Shown here: piece by piece, positions 26,376-36,397 of the stretch
Position numbering within the stretch: the stretch's first letter is position 1
Layout of the letters: each line of letters begins with the position of its first letter
Assembly (NCBI RefSeq): GCF_001746365.1
Contig: NZ_MJAJ01000004.1
Coordinates: forward strand, 212,190-276,189
Direction: 5' to 3'
Origin: Streptomyces sp. LUP30
GTDB taxonomy: Bacteria > Actinomycetota > Actinomycetes > Streptomycetales > Streptomycetaceae
DNA length: 64,000 nt
Position numbers and translations under genes: made by a program
Notes under the pieces: model-generated
Told to the model about the DNA's origin: nothing
What the model saw: only the letters and a program-made list of their open reading frames with translations
The model's database searches: none

Positions 26376-26413
26376 GGGGTGCCGGCGCCCCCTCCTGGAG
26401 GCGCCGGCACCCC
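26376..26413 (-). terminator. Strong terminator after the GH43-AbfB gene
   Basis: A perfect 14-bp stem (GGGGTGCCGGCGCC with GGCGCCGGCACCCC) and a 10-base loop lie 20 bases past the stop of the leftward GH43-AbfB gene. Confidence 0.7.
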
Positions 26414-26432
26414 GGTCGGCCGGGTTCGGTGA

Positions 26433-27866
26433 TCAGCTCGTCACACGGAAGGTGGCGTCGCTGCGGCCGGTCGCGTTGGTGATCGGGTCGAGCCGCAGTT
26501 CGTAGGCGTAGTGGCGGATGTAGCGGTCGGGGTAGTTGTACGACTGGAAGGAGGACCAGGTGGAGTCGGCGAGGCCGGCGACCTTGCGGAAGGTGGCGTC
26601 GGCGGCGAACTGGGTGCTGCCGTCGTTGTGGGCGAGCTGGAAGTCGAAGTCGGAGTGCCGCAGGAAGTGTCCGGGGAACTCCACCGACTCGAAGGAGACG
26701 GTGCCGGTGCCTGCCAGGCCGGGCCTGAGGCGGAACTGGGCGTCCTCGGCGGGGCTCACGGCGGGGTCGATGCGCACGTCGAAGCCGGTCTGGCGTACGT
26801 ACCGGTCCTGGAAGTTGTACGACTGCAGCCGCTGGGCCGGGGTGCTGGGCCAGCGGGCGAGGACGCGGCTCTCCTCGGCGGCCGTCAGGTTCAGGATCCA
26901 GCCGTGGCGTTTCTTCGTCCCGCCCATGTCGTAGCTGCTCGACGCGAGCTTCTGGTAGGAGGCGGGATCGGACGGGTCGGTCGTCAGAACCGGCATGTAG
27001 CCGCCACCCGAGGCGTACTGGTCGAGGTAGAGGCCCCACTTGTTCGTTCCGTTGAACTTCATCCACATCGGGCCCTCGACCTGGGACCCGGTGAGGCCGA
27101 TGCCGGAGAGGTCGCCGAGGTTCGTCCACGTCCCGAGGATCGAGTTGCTGCCCTCGAGGGTGATCTGGCCGTCGCCGGAGGCCCGCACGTAGCGGTAGGC
27201 GCCGACGCCCGGCGGCACCGCGATGATCTGCGTGTCGATGATCTCCTGGGCGCCGGGGCGGTCGATGTAGATCTGCGGGGTGGAGATGGTGCGGAAGTCG
27301 CTGGTGTGGGCGTAGAAGATGCGGTGCTTCGTCGCGCCGTTGAGGGGCACGTTCGTCGCCCAGTACAGGATGTAGTCGTTGCCGGCCGGGTCCCAGATCG
27401 CCTCCGGCGCCCACGCGTTGCGCCCGTCGGGGATGGCGCCGGCGACGTTCAGCAGCCGCGGCTGCGACCAGGTGACCAGGTCCGTCGACTCCCACACCAC
27501 GAGGTTGCGGCTGCCGTCGTTGATGGACTGGCTCCAGCTCTGCCCGCAGGAGATGCACAGGTCGGTGGCGATGATCCAGTACTTGCTGCCGTCGGGGGAC
27601 CTCACGAACGCCGGATCGCGCACGCCCTTCGTGCCGACCGTGGAGCGCAGGACCATCCCGCCGCCGTTGAGGTCGTTCCAGTGCACGCCGTCCGTGCTGT
27701 GCGAGAGGTACATCTGCTGGTTGGTCGACCCTTCCCCGGTGAAGTGCACCATCAGGTACCCGGGGTCGGCGGCGGCCGCCGGTTGCGGCGGGGCCAGGGC
27801 CTGGCCCGTGAGGAGGAGGCACGCGGCGAGCAATATCGCCGACAGCCGTGCGCGCAGCGCGGACAT
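26433..27866 (-). CDS. Secreted GH43 enzyme with AbfB (CBM42) domain
   Basis: A 477-residue exported glycoside hydrolase. A Sec signal (hydrophobic core LSAILLAACLLLTG, ending AAAAD) covers about 1-33. The GH43 propeller spans about 35-315 with VRDPAFVRSPDGSKYWI, NAWAPEAIWD and VEGPMWMKF. The last 150 residues form an arabinofuranose-binding AbfB beta-trefoil with repeats LQSYNFQDRYVRQ, SVEFPGHFLRHSDF and FQSYNYPDRYIRHYAYE. Likely an arabinan/arabinoxylan or arabinogalactan side-chain hydrolase. Possible partner activities are the galactanase at 12-13.7 kb and the GH3 enzyme. The promoter is probably at 28120-28149. Confidence 0.88.
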   Translation of the reverse strand: MSALRARLSAILLAACLLLTGQALAPPQPAAAADPGYLMVHFTGEGSTNQQMYLSHSTDGVHWNDLNGGGMVLRSTVGTKGVRDPAFVRSPDGSKYWIIATDLCISCGQSWSQSINDGSRNLVVWESTDLVTWSQPRLLNVAGAIPDGRNAWAPEAIWDPAGNDYILYWATNVPLNGATKHRIFYAHTSDFRTISTPQIYIDRPGAQEIIDTQIIAVPPGVGAYRYVRASGDGQITLEGSNSILGTWTNLGDLSGIGLTGSQVEGPMWMKFNGTNKWGLYLDQYASGGGYMPVLTTDPSDPASYQKLASSSYDMGGTKKRHGWILNLTAAEESRVLARWPSTPAQRLQSYNFQDRYVRQTGFDVRIDPAVSPAEDAQFRLRPGLAGTGTVSFESVEFPGHFLRHSDFDFQLAHNDGSTQFAADATFRKVAGLADSTWSSFQSYNYPDRYIRHYAYELRLDPITNATGRSDATFRVTS

Positions 27867-28469
27867 CTACGTCTCCTGTCGTTCTGTGAGTGCCACCGTC
27901 GGGTGAGGGGGCCGGAGGGGTGGCGGGACGGGCGCGGCCGCCGCGCGAGGGGGGTGAGGGCGGGGTGGCGGTGGTCGCCCGGGCGGGGCGGTCGTGACGC
28001 GGAGGGGGTCGGTGCGGTCGGCCGGTCCGGGGTGGTGCGGCAGGACGGTCTGCGGTCCGTTGACCGTCAGCCGAGGTGGATTGTTCGAAATGCAGAACGC
28101 TGTTCGTAAGGTCGGGCAGACGGTAAATGTGTGCGCCTGGAGGCGTCAATACCTTCGACAAGCATTCGCGCGAGGCGTTGACGCCCGCACCGCCGGCCTC
28201 CACGTTCCCTCAGCCGTGCGCCGGTCCGACGCTCGTTCGCCGGCTCGGATCGCCAGGACCTCCTAGCCCGGCCGTGTGGCGTGCACGGCCGAAGTGCGGC
28301 CGCTTTGCGCGCCGGTCCGTTCCCCTCGCGGTGCGGGGTGCTTTCGTCGGGGAGCCGGGTACGCGACGGCTCCTGTGGCTTGTCCTGACGGGCCGGCCGG
28401 CGTCCAGCCGTTCTCCTGCGCGTCGTCCGGATCCCGAGGGCGGCCGTCCGCAAGGCAGAAGGAGAGATC
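27867..28469. other. Divergent regulatory region, no gene seen
   Basis: This region separates the leftward GH43-AbfB gene and the rightward SDR gene. It holds a leftward promoter (28120-28149) and, near its expected start point, inverted GTTC/GAAC repeats (GTTCGAAATGCAGAAC, GAACGCTGTTC, 28083-28106) that may be an operator. The remainder is GC-rich without convincing coding features. Confidence 0.45.
28120..28149 (-). promoter_or_regulatory. Probable GH43-AbfB promoter
   Basis: On the minus strand TTGACG and TACCGT are separated by 18 bases. The 5' leader would be about 245 bases, crossing the GTTC/GAAC repeats. Confidence 0.4.
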
Positions 28470-29312
<843 letters not shown>

Positions 29313-29846
29313 TCCCCGGTGCGGCATCGCGTCACGCCCCGCCGGACGGCGATTCCCGGCGCAGGGTTCCCGGGGCCGGTCGCCGCTCGCGCCGTGCGCA
29401 CGGCACCGCTCACGACGACCGGCCGCGCCCGACGCCCCGCCGCGCCCGCTCCCTTCCCCTCCGACGCCGCAGGGACGACCCCGTGCACGGCGCGCATCGA
29501 CCGGTGGACGGCGGGACGCCGGGGCGCCGCCCGTCGCGGCCACGGCGGCCCGGGCGACCGGCGTCGAACAGGACGTCCGCGCGGGTCTCGGCGGCGCCGC
29601 CCGCATCGCCCGTGGCCGGCGGGTGGTCGAGGCCGGCCCGCCGCCTCCGCCGGACGTCATGCGCCGACGGGGCCGGCCCTCCCTCGACCGGGCCCCGGCC
29701 GGCACCTCCGTGCCGGCGGCCCGCGCGGGCGGCTGAGACGCCTCCGCCGCTCCGGGGACGGCCCCGGCCCGTCGTCCGCGGGCCCTCCTCCCCGTCCCGT
29801 CCCTCCTCAGCCCCGCCGCTTCGCAGGGCAGACCATCGAGGCGCAC
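29313..29846. other. Long gap upstream of cydA
   Basis: Very GC-rich and open in several frames, but no product is recognisable. One rightward frame ending near 29733 has good third-position usage and the words RRGRPSLDR, recalling ribbon-helix-helix antitoxins; it lacks the rest of such a domain. It may be a decayed gene or leader sequence. Confidence 0.3.
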
Positions 29847-31334
29847 ATGCTCAGCACCGTCGCTCTGCTCGCGAACAGCACACCGGACCGACTCCTGCCG
29901 GCGCGGGAGCTGATGGCCTTCACCCTGGCCTCGCACATCCTGCTGGTCCCCTTCGGCGTCGCCCTGCCGTTCATCACGCTGCTCATGCACCACCGGGCGC
30001 TGCGCCGCGACGACCCCGTCGCCCTCACCCTCGCCCGGCGCTGGTCGGCGGTGATGGCCGTCCAGTTCGCCATCGGCATCATCACCGGCACCGTGCTGTC
30101 CTTCGAGTTCGGCCTGCTGTGGCCCGGCATGATGGGCCGCTGGGGAGACGTCTTCGGCCTCGGGTTCGGCGTCGAGGCATGGGCGTTCTTCCTGGAGGCC
30201 GTCCTGATCGCGATCTATCTCTACGGCTGGCGCCGGCTCAAGCCCTGGACCCACTTCTGGCTCGCCGTGCCGCTGCCGTTGGCCGCCCTGATGGGGGCGT
30301 TCGGCATCATCGCGGCCAACTCCTGGATGAACACCCCGCAGGGGTTCCGTCCGGACGCCCAGGGCGGGCCCGTCGACGTCGACGTGCGGCAGGCGATCTT
30401 CACGCCGATGTTCGGACCGGAGTACTGGCACTTCGTCGTCGCGATGCTCCTGACCGCCGGATACGTGGTCGCCGGGGTGTACGCGGTCGGTTGGCTGCGC
30501 GGGCGCCGCGACCGCTACCACCGGCTCGGCTTCACCGTGCCGTTCACGGTCGCCGCGATCCTGACGCCGGTGCAGTTCATGATCGGGGACTCCACCGCTC
30601 GCGCCGTCTTCCACAAGCAGCCGGTCAAGTTCGCCGCCACGGAGATCGTCTGGAAGACCGACACTCATGTGCCGGAGTACATGTTCGGGCGGCTGAACAG
30701 CGACGGCACGATCTCCGGCGGCCTGAGGATCCCCCAACTGGACTCGATCCTCGCCGGGTTCTCACCGAGCACGAAGGTGACGGGGCTGACCTCGGTGTCC
30801 GCCGCCGACCGCCCCACCGTCGTCCAGGCCACCATCGCCCACTGGGCCTTCGACGTCATGGTCACCGTCGGCAGCCTGCTGATCCTCCTCGCGCTCTGGT
30901 ACGCCTGGTCCTGGTGGCGACGCCGGGACAACCCCGCGAGCCGCTGGTTCTACCGCTGCGCCGCGCTCGCCGGAGTCGCCTGTCTGGTCACCGTCGAGTG
31001 CGGGTGGATCACCACGGAGGTCGGCCGTCAGCCCTGGATCGTCTACCGGCGGATGCGGGTCTCGGAGGCGCTGACCGACACCCACGCCGGGGCGCTGTGG
31101 GCGATGCTCGGCATCGTCGTCGTCGTGTACGCGGCCGTCTTCGCCTCGTTCCTCGCCGTCGTGCTGAAGATGCGCACCCGCTGGCGTATCGCCGACGAGG
31201 GCTCGGCCGGCCCGCACGCGGACCTGCCGCCGGAGAGCGACACCCCCTACGGGCCCAGAAGCGAGCCCGATCCTCCCACCGCCGCGACCGCGCCCGGCGG
31301 CCGGCCCGGCGGCAGCTCCGGGGGCGCGTCGTGA
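29847..31334 (+). CDS. cydA: Cytochrome bd ubiquinol/menaquinol oxidase subunit I
   Basis: A 495-residue membrane subunit that carries the haems and oxidises quinol with reduction of oxygen to water. Seen are the haem-ligand His in TLASHILLVPFG, the GFGVEAWAFFLEAVLIAIYL helix with conserved Glu, the His in FGPEYWHFVVAMLLTAGYVV, and GWITTEVGRQPWIVY near the C-terminus. The Q-loop region is short. The frame is open far upstream, but the family start is the ATG at 29847 with GAGG 5 bases before. cydB overlaps by 4 bases (GTGA). No cydCD follows, unlike the common Streptomyces cyd cluster, so this may be a second, accessory oxidase. Confidence 0.92.
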   Translation: MLSTVALLANSTPDRLLPARELMAFTLASHILLVPFGVALPFITLLMHHRALRRDDPVALTLARRWSAVMAVQFAIGIITGTVLSFEFGLLWPGMMGRWGDVFGLGFGVEAWAFFLEAVLIAIYLYGWRRLKPWTHFWLAVPLPLAALMGAFGIIAANSWMNTPQGFRPDAQGGPVDVDVRQAIFTPMFGPEYWHFVVAMLLTAGYVVAGVYAVGWLRGRRDRYHRLGFTVPFTVAAILTPVQFMIGDSTARAVFHKQPVKFAATEIVWKTDTHVPEYMFGRLNSDGTISGGLRIPQLDSILAGFSPSTKVTGLTSVSAADRPTVVQATIAHWAFDVMVTVGSLLILLALWYAWSWWRRRDNPASRWFYRCAALAGVACLVTVECGWITTEVGRQPWIVYRRMRVSEALTDTHAGALWAMLGIVVVVYAAVFASFLAVVLKMRTRWRIADEGSAGPHADLPPESDTPYGPRSEPDPPTAATAPGGRPGGSSGGAS

Positions 31335-32374
31335 CGGCCGACCTCGTCGCCTGGGTGATGGTGCTCGCGATCGCCGCCTACGCCTGCGCCGGAGGCACCG
31401 ACTACGGGGCGGGCTTCTGGGACCTCATGGCCGGCGGCGCCGACCGCGGCAGGCGGCCACGCCGGCTGATCGACCAGGCCATGGCGCCGGTCTGGGAGGC
31501 CAACAACGTCTGGTTGATCTTCGTCCTCGTCGTCATGTGGACCGGCTTCCCGACGATGTTCCAGGCCGTCTTCTCCGCGATGTGGCTGCCGCTCGCCCTG
31601 GCCGCCGTCGGGCTGGTGCTGCGCGGCGCCGGGTTCGCGCTGCGCAAGCCCGCCCACCGCCTGGCCCGACGACGGATCTACGGCGCGATGTTCGCCGTCT
31701 CGTCCCTCGTGACGCCGTTCTTCCTCGGGGCGGTGCTCGGCGGCGTCGCCTCCGGCCGGGTCCGGGTCGGCACGACCGCCTCCGCGGACGCCTGGGCGAA
31801 TGCGACGTCGGTCCTCACCGGCCTGCTGGCCATCGCCGCCACCGCGTTCCTGGGCGCGGTCTTCCTCTGCTCCGACGCCCGGCGGTTCGGCGCGCACGAC
31901 CTCGTCGACTACTTCCGGCTGCGGGCGGTGATCGCCTTCGCCGCGGTCGTCGTCCTCGCGCTCGTCGCCCTGCCCGTCACCCGCGACGACGCCCGCCATG
32001 TCTGGGACGGCCTCACCTCGGGGCCTGGCCTGCTGCTGATCGTCGTCGCCGCGGTCTGCGGCGTCGCCACGGTGGTGCTCGTGTGGCGACGGTCGTTCGG
32101 CTGGTCCCGGTACACGTCGGTGGCGAGCGTCGCGCTGACCGTCGGCGCCTGGGGCCTGGCGCAGCGGCCCTACGCGCTGCCGACCACGCTGACGGTGACC
32201 GACGCGGCCGGGGCCGCCCCCGCCATGCGCTGGCTGATGATCGTCACCGCCATCGCGATCGTGCTGGTGGGACCGGCGCTGGTGCTGCTCTACCGGCTCG
32301 ACACGATGGGCGAGCTGGAGGAGCTCACCGACGCCGACACCCGGGCCGCCCCGGCGCCCGGGGAGGACGTCTAG
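31331..32374 (+). CDS. cydB: Cytochrome bd oxidase subunit II
   Basis: A 347-residue membrane subunit paired with CydA. The N-terminal helix contains GGTDYGAGFWDLMAGG, the CydB signature, followed by PVWEANNVWLIFVLVVMWTGFP with conserved Trp/Glu. About eight more helices follow, ending in a charged tail (ELEELTDADTRAAPAPG). The GTG start overlaps the cydA stop as GTGA, so the two subunits are translationally coupled. A 12/13-bp tandem repeat follows the stop codon. Confidence 0.92.
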   Translation: MTADLVAWVMVLAIAAYACAGGTDYGAGFWDLMAGGADRGRRPRRLIDQAMAPVWEANNVWLIFVLVVMWTGFPTMFQAVFSAMWLPLALAAVGLVLRGAGFALRKPAHRLARRRIYGAMFAVSSLVTPFFLGAVLGGVASGRVRVGTTASADAWANATSVLTGLLAIAATAFLGAVFLCSDARRFGAHDLVDYFRLRAVIAFAAVVVLALVALPVTRDDARHVWDGLTSGPGLLLIVVAAVCGVATVVLVWRRSFGWSRYTSVASVALTVGAWGLAQRPYALPTTLTVTDAAGAAPAMRWLMIVTAIAIVLVGPALVLLYRLDTMGELEELTDADTRAAPAPGEDV

Positions 32375-32384
32375 ACGGGCGGCC

Positions 32385-32447
32385 GCACCGGCCGGTCGCA
32401 CCGGCCGTCGCACCGGCCGGTCGCACCGGCCGTCGCACCGGCCGGTC
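32385..32447. repeat. Alternating 13/12-bp tandem repeat
   Basis: Five head-to-tail units alternate GCACCGGCCGGTC (13) and GCACCGGCCGTC (12). Each 13-bp unit contains the palindrome ACCGGCCGGT. It fills the gap between convergent cydB and GMC genes and may act as terminator in both directions. Confidence 0.8.
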
Positions 32448-32471
32448 GCCGTGGGCGAGCGGGACCCGCGG

Positions 32472-34052
32472 TCAGCGCAGCCGGCCGGCGATGTGGTCGC
32501 CGACCCGCAGCGCGTTGGCGATGGCGGTCAGCGACGGGTTCACCGCGCCGATGCTCGGGAAGAAACCGGTGTCCACGACGTAGAGGTTGTCGAGGTCGTG
32601 GGCCTTGCAGTTGACGTCGAGCGCCGAACTGCGGGGGTCGTCGCCGAACCGCACGGTGCCCGCCTGGTGCGCCGTGGCCCCGATGGGCATGCCCTTGTGC
32701 AGATAGATGCTGTGGTCCAGCAGGTGGTGCTCGTGCATGCCCAACTGCCCCAGCATGCCCCGCAGTTTGTGCTGGAGGCGGTGCAGCCCGGCGACGTTGT
32801 TCTTCTCGTCGAGCGCGAGGTGCACGCCGCCGTCCCTGTCCAGGGTGACCCGGCTCTCGGGCAGCGGAAGGTCCTCCCCGCACAGCCAGAAGTCGACGGC
32901 GTGGTGCGCCAGCACCTCGAAGGGCATCTCGGGCGTGACGGCGCCGGCCCAGCGGGGCGCCTCGCCGTGGATCTGGTCGGCGTCCGACTTGCCGAGCATC
33001 TGGACGCCGCCGAGCGGATAGTCCCAGTCGTCCGCGCCCAGGTACCAGTCGTTCAGCGCCAGGGTCTTCTGGAACCTGGTCGGGTTCGGTTCCTTCGACA
33101 CCGCCATCAGGGCCAGGTTGTTGTGACGCATGTAGTGGCGTCCCACCACGTCGGAGCTGTTGGCCAGGCCGCGCGGATGCTTGTCGTCGGCCGAACGCAG
33201 CAGCAGCACAGCGGAGTTGACCGCTCCCGCGGAGACCACCACGATGTCGGCCCCGAATTCCTCGGTCGCTCCGTTCGTGAGTTCGGCGACGACCCTGGTG
33301 ACGGTGCGTCCGGTCGGGTCGGTCTCCAGGCGCCGCACATGGGCACCCGTCACCATGGTGACGTTGTCGTACCCGAGCGCCGGGTCGACGCAGATCACCT
33401 GCGCGTCCGACTTGGCGCCGACCAGGCACGGGAAGCCGTCGACGCGGTCACAGCGGATGCAGACGCTGTCGTGGGCGGCCCGGCCGTGCTCGTCCTGGAC
33501 GAGGTTCACGCCGATCGGCAGATGGAAGGGATGCAGGCCGGCCTTGCCGAGATCGTCGCTGAGCTGCTGGATGCGTGCCTCGTGCTCGACCGGCGGGTAG
33601 GCGTACTGCGCACCGGCCGGCCCCTCGGTGGGGTCCTCGCCGTGCCGGCCGTGCACCAGGTAGAGGTGCTCCGCCTCGGTGTAGTACGGCTCCAGATCCT
33701 CGTAGCGGATCGGCCACGCCGGGGAGACGCCGTCGTGGTGACGCAGTTCGCCGAAGTCCTCGGGCCGGAGCCGGAAGAGCGCGGCGCCGTAGAACTTGGT
33801 GTTGCCGCCGACGTAGTAGTTGACCTCGGGGGCGAACCGGTCGCCGTGCCGGTCGTACCAGAACTCCGGGGCGCGGTACTTGCCCTTGACGAACACGGCG
33901 GTCGAGTCCCAGTTGTCGCGCTCCCGCGGCAGATAGCCGCCACGCTCCAGGATCAGGATCCGCTTGCCGGTGGGGGCCAGCCGGTGGGCGAGCGTGCCGC
34001 CGCCGGCTCCCGTACCGATGACGATGACGTCGTAGTGCTGAGCGTCGGCCAT
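32472..34052 (-). CDS. GMC family FAD-dependent oxidoreductase
   Basis: A 526-residue glucose-methanol-choline type oxidoreductase. FAD binding: YDVIVIGTGAGGGTLAHRLA at the N-terminus, then YYVGGNTKFYGAALFR and later VVSAGAVNSAVLLL. The C-terminal GMC_oxred_C has LYVVDTGFFPSIGAVNPSLT, where the His/Asn active-site region is expected. A cysteine-rich stretch SVCIRCDRVDGFPC (C-x2-C-x6-C) near residue 195 could bind metal. No signal peptide, so cytoplasmic. I chose the ATG at 34052; the frame is open to 34169. Neighbours cydAB and gluconokinase suggest oxidation of a sugar or sugar acid. Confidence 0.88.
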   Translation of the reverse strand: MADAQHYDVIVIGTGAGGGTLAHRLAPTGKRILILERGGYLPRERDNWDSTAVFVKGKYRAPEFWYDRHGDRFAPEVNYYVGGNTKFYGAALFRLRPEDFGELRHHDGVSPAWPIRYEDLEPYYTEAEHLYLVHGRHGEDPTEGPAGAQYAYPPVEHEARIQQLSDDLGKAGLHPFHLPIGVNLVQDEHGRAAHDSVCIRCDRVDGFPCLVGAKSDAQVICVDPALGYDNVTMVTGAHVRRLETDPTGRTVTRVVAELTNGATEEFGADIVVVSAGAVNSAVLLLRSADDKHPRGLANSSDVVGRHYMRHNNLALMAVSKEPNPTRFQKTLALNDWYLGADDWDYPLGGVQMLGKSDADQIHGEAPRWAGAVTPEMPFEVLAHHAVDFWLCGEDLPLPESRVTLDRDGGVHLALDEKNNVAGLHRLQHKLRGMLGQLGMHEHHLLDHSIYLHKGMPIGATAHQAGTVRFGDDPRSSALDVNCKAHDLDNLYVVDTGFFPSIGAVNPSLTAIANALRVGDHIAGRLR

Positions 34053-34212
34053 GACCGTCCCGTTCCAGGAGTCGTCGGCTGTCCTGCGCGCAGCGCCCGG
34101 AGGGGACCGCCGCCCCGCTTCGTTCCGGGCCAGCACGCGACAAACGGGATGTTCCATCCCGATCTCCAACGTAACGGCTGGGTGCGGCGGCGGCGACCCG
34201 GACTCCGGCCGG

Positions 34213-34752
34213 TCACCGGCCGACCGGCCCCCCGGCCTTCCGCAGCGCCCGCGCCGCCTCGTCGACGATCGTCCGCGGGTCGGCCCCCGCGTCGACGGTC
34301 AGGCCGGGCTCGTCCGGCCGCAGCGGTTCGAGAGCGGCGTACTGGGAGTCCACCAGCAGGGCCGGCATGAAATGGTCCACACGGCCTGCGACCCTTCGCG
34401 CGGCCGTCTCCCCGTCGAGCGCCAGATACAGGAACCATGTGCCCGCGCCTGCCCTTCGGAACAGTTCGCGGTACTCGTGCTTGAGGGCCGAGCAGGCCAT
34501 CACCGCGCCCCGGCCGCTGTCGGTCGCCTCGCGGATCAGGGCGGCGAGGGCCAGCAGCCACGGCCGGCGGTCCACGTCGTCGAGGGGACGGCCCGCGGTC
34601 ATCTTGGCGCGGTTGGCGGCCGAGTGGACGTCGTCCGCCTCCAGGAAAGGGACGCCGAGCCGCTGCGCGAGCAGTCGCCCCACGGTGGACTTCCCCGAAC
34701 CCGAGACGCCCATGACGACCACGACCGGTGGCCTCGGGTCGGTCGTGCTCAT
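34213..34752 (-). CDS. gntK: Gluconokinase
   Basis: A 179-residue kinase of normal length for the GntK family. P-loop GVSGSGKSTVGRLLAQRLG is at residues 15-33, then FLEADDVHSAANRAKMTAGR (substrate-binding region), DDVDRRPWL, CSALKHEYRELFR and ARRVAGRVDHFMPALLVDSQ, all typical of gluconokinase. It phosphorylates D-gluconate to 6-phosphogluconate, feeding the pentose phosphate pathway. The cyclase-family gene ends only 21 bases upstream, so they are probably one operon with GMC further downstream. No GntR regulator or gluconate permease is seen nearby. Confidence 0.92.
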   Translation of the reverse strand: MSTTDPRPPVVVVMGVSGSGKSTVGRLLAQRLGVPFLEADDVHSAANRAKMTAGRPLDDVDRRPWLLALAALIREATDSGRGAVMACSALKHEYRELFRRAGAGTWFLYLALDGETAARRVAGRVDHFMPALLVDSQYAALEPLRPDEPGLTVDAGADPRTIVDEAARALRKAGGPVGR

Positions 34753-34773
34753 GGTGAACCTCCGGATCCCGGG

Positions 34774-35727
34774 TCAGAGGACGGCGATCGGGTTGACCGG
34801 TGAGCCGGTGGCGTCCGGCAGTCTCAGCGGGGCGGTCACACAGAGGAACGACCACCGGTCCGCCGTCTCGCAGACCGGCGCCAGGTCCTCGAACTGCAGG
34901 TAGTCCAGCAGGTGAAGGCCCATGGCGTGGATCGCCAGCACATGCACGGGGAAGTCGACGCCGTCGGTGGAACTCGGGGCCGTGTCGTTGTTGCCGTCGC
35001 CGCCGAGCAGGGCGACCCGCCGGTCCGCGAGGAACTCCAGCGCCGACGGATGGAGTCCGGCGCGTCTGCTCGCCGCATGCCACGCTCCCAACTCGGCGCG
35101 GCGCCGGCGGTGGCCCACCCGGACGAAGAGGAGGTCGCCCTCCTGCACGCGGACGTGCTGGGCGGTCTCGGCCGCGGCGAGGTCGCCGGCCGTCACATGA
35201 TCACCCGGTTCGAGCCAGGGCACGCCGCGCAGCCGCGGAACGTCCAACAGCACTCCGCGACCTACGATCCCGTCGCGTGCGGCCTCCAGGGAAAGGGCGG
35301 TGGCTCCGCTCGCGGTGACGCTGCTCGCGGGCACTCCGCCGTGCAGGGTGCCGTCGTAGACGACGTGGCACAGGGCGTCGAGGTGGCTGTCGACGTCGCC
35401 GTGCACGTTCATCGCGAAGCTGTCCCGTGCGAAGTGCAGTCCGCCGGGGGCGTCTTCACCGGGCCGTCCGTTCATCCGGTGTTTCGCGGGTGTCGGATTG
35501 TCCGGGCCGGGCCAGGTCTCCACCGGCGCGGCGAGCGTCACCGTCCGGCCGGTCCGCACCTCCCGGGCGGCGGCCGCCACCCGGGCGGGGGTGAGCGCAG
35601 CCAGAGCGCCCCGCTCGCCCGAGGCCCAGGCGGAGCGCCCGAGCAGACGCCGGTACAGCTCGCCGAACGCGGCCTCGGTCAGCCGGGGCGGTTCCGTCGG
35701 TCGCGTCGGTCGGGCACGGCCGGCCAT
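34774..35727 (-). CDS. Cyclase family (kynurenine formamidase-like) metal hydrolase
   Basis: A 317-residue member of the cyclase family (PF04199 type). The metal site is visible as NVHGDVDSHLDALCHVVYDG, the variant of H-x-G-T-H-x-D-x-P-x-H found in larger family members. GVLLDVPRLRGVPWL and DLLFVRVGHRRR are also characteristic, and LAIHAMGLHLLDYLQFEDLA closes the domain. Such enzymes hydrolyse amides, lactones or formyl groups with a divalent metal. It is first gene of a leftward group with gluconokinase and GMC; opening of a sugar lactone would fit that context but is speculation. Confidence 0.82.
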   Translation of the reverse strand: MAGRARPTRPTEPPRLTEAAFGELYRRLLGRSAWASGERGALAALTPARVAAAAREVRTGRTVTLAAPVETWPGPDNPTPAKHRMNGRPGEDAPGGLHFARDSFAMNVHGDVDSHLDALCHVVYDGTLHGGVPASSVTASGATALSLEAARDGIVGRGVLLDVPRLRGVPWLEPGDHVTAGDLAAAETAQHVRVQEGDLLFVRVGHRRRRAELGAWHAASRRAGLHPSALEFLADRRVALLGGDGNNDTAPSSTDGVDFPVHVLAIHAMGLHLLDYLQFEDLAPVCETADRWSFLCVTAPLRLPDATGSPVNPIAVL

Positions 35728-36397
35728 GGGTCAGCGACCTCGTCCCGCGTCGGGCGCCCGGTCGAGGGGGCGGCCGGGCGCGGCGGTCCGCAGGTGGCCC
35801 ACCAGGCTCCGTCCGGCGGGGGGCGGGCGGCGATCCATGAGAGCTCCGAGGGTCGGGGAGAAGCCCTGAGTCCACTATCGGCCACTCCGGCGCCGCTTGC
35901 GCGCCGGAGGCGACCGGAGCGGGCCGGGGTTCTCCGGAGCGCCCGGGCAGCGCGTCCCGGCCCGCCCTTCGCCTCCCGCGGGGCGTCGCCGACCCGAGCC
36001 GGAGGGCCGCGTGCGGTGGGACTCCGGCGTCACCGCGGACGACGCCGCCGTCTCCGGCCGAGGGTGTCACCGCGTGCGGCGGCGCACGCACCGACGCACC
36101 CCCTGTGGCCTCGGCGGGCGAACCTGCCCGGCGATCACGCCGACGGGGACGTGTCGTGCTTGACCGGATCCCCGGGGGGCCGCACGCTCCCGACGGGACC
36201 ACGTGCAGCTCTTCACCGAAGACACCCTTCCGCAGCGGTACCGGGCACGTCGGCCCCGGCCCCGTCGAGCGGCACACCGTCCGCTGGGGGATCACGCCCC
36301 GGGGGAGTGAGGCGCCGGGCGCCCATCCGGTCCGGCCGGGCGCGCGGGCCGGCGTGGGCACCCGCTCGTCCCACCACCTCGCTTCGAAAGGCCGCTC
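35728..36397. other. Long intergenic region, no recognisable gene
   Basis: Lies between the divergent cyclase-family and antiporter genes. Several frames stay open because of high GC, but none gives a recognisable protein or a good ribosome-binding site, and the best candidates change frame repeatedly. It may contain promoters or a decayed gene. Confidence 0.4.

Noticed and set aside
29560..29733. Possible antitoxin-like frame with RRGRPSLDR
   Set aside because: Too short, no start with ribosome-binding site, no helix-turn or ribbon-helix-helix core and no toxin gene next to it.
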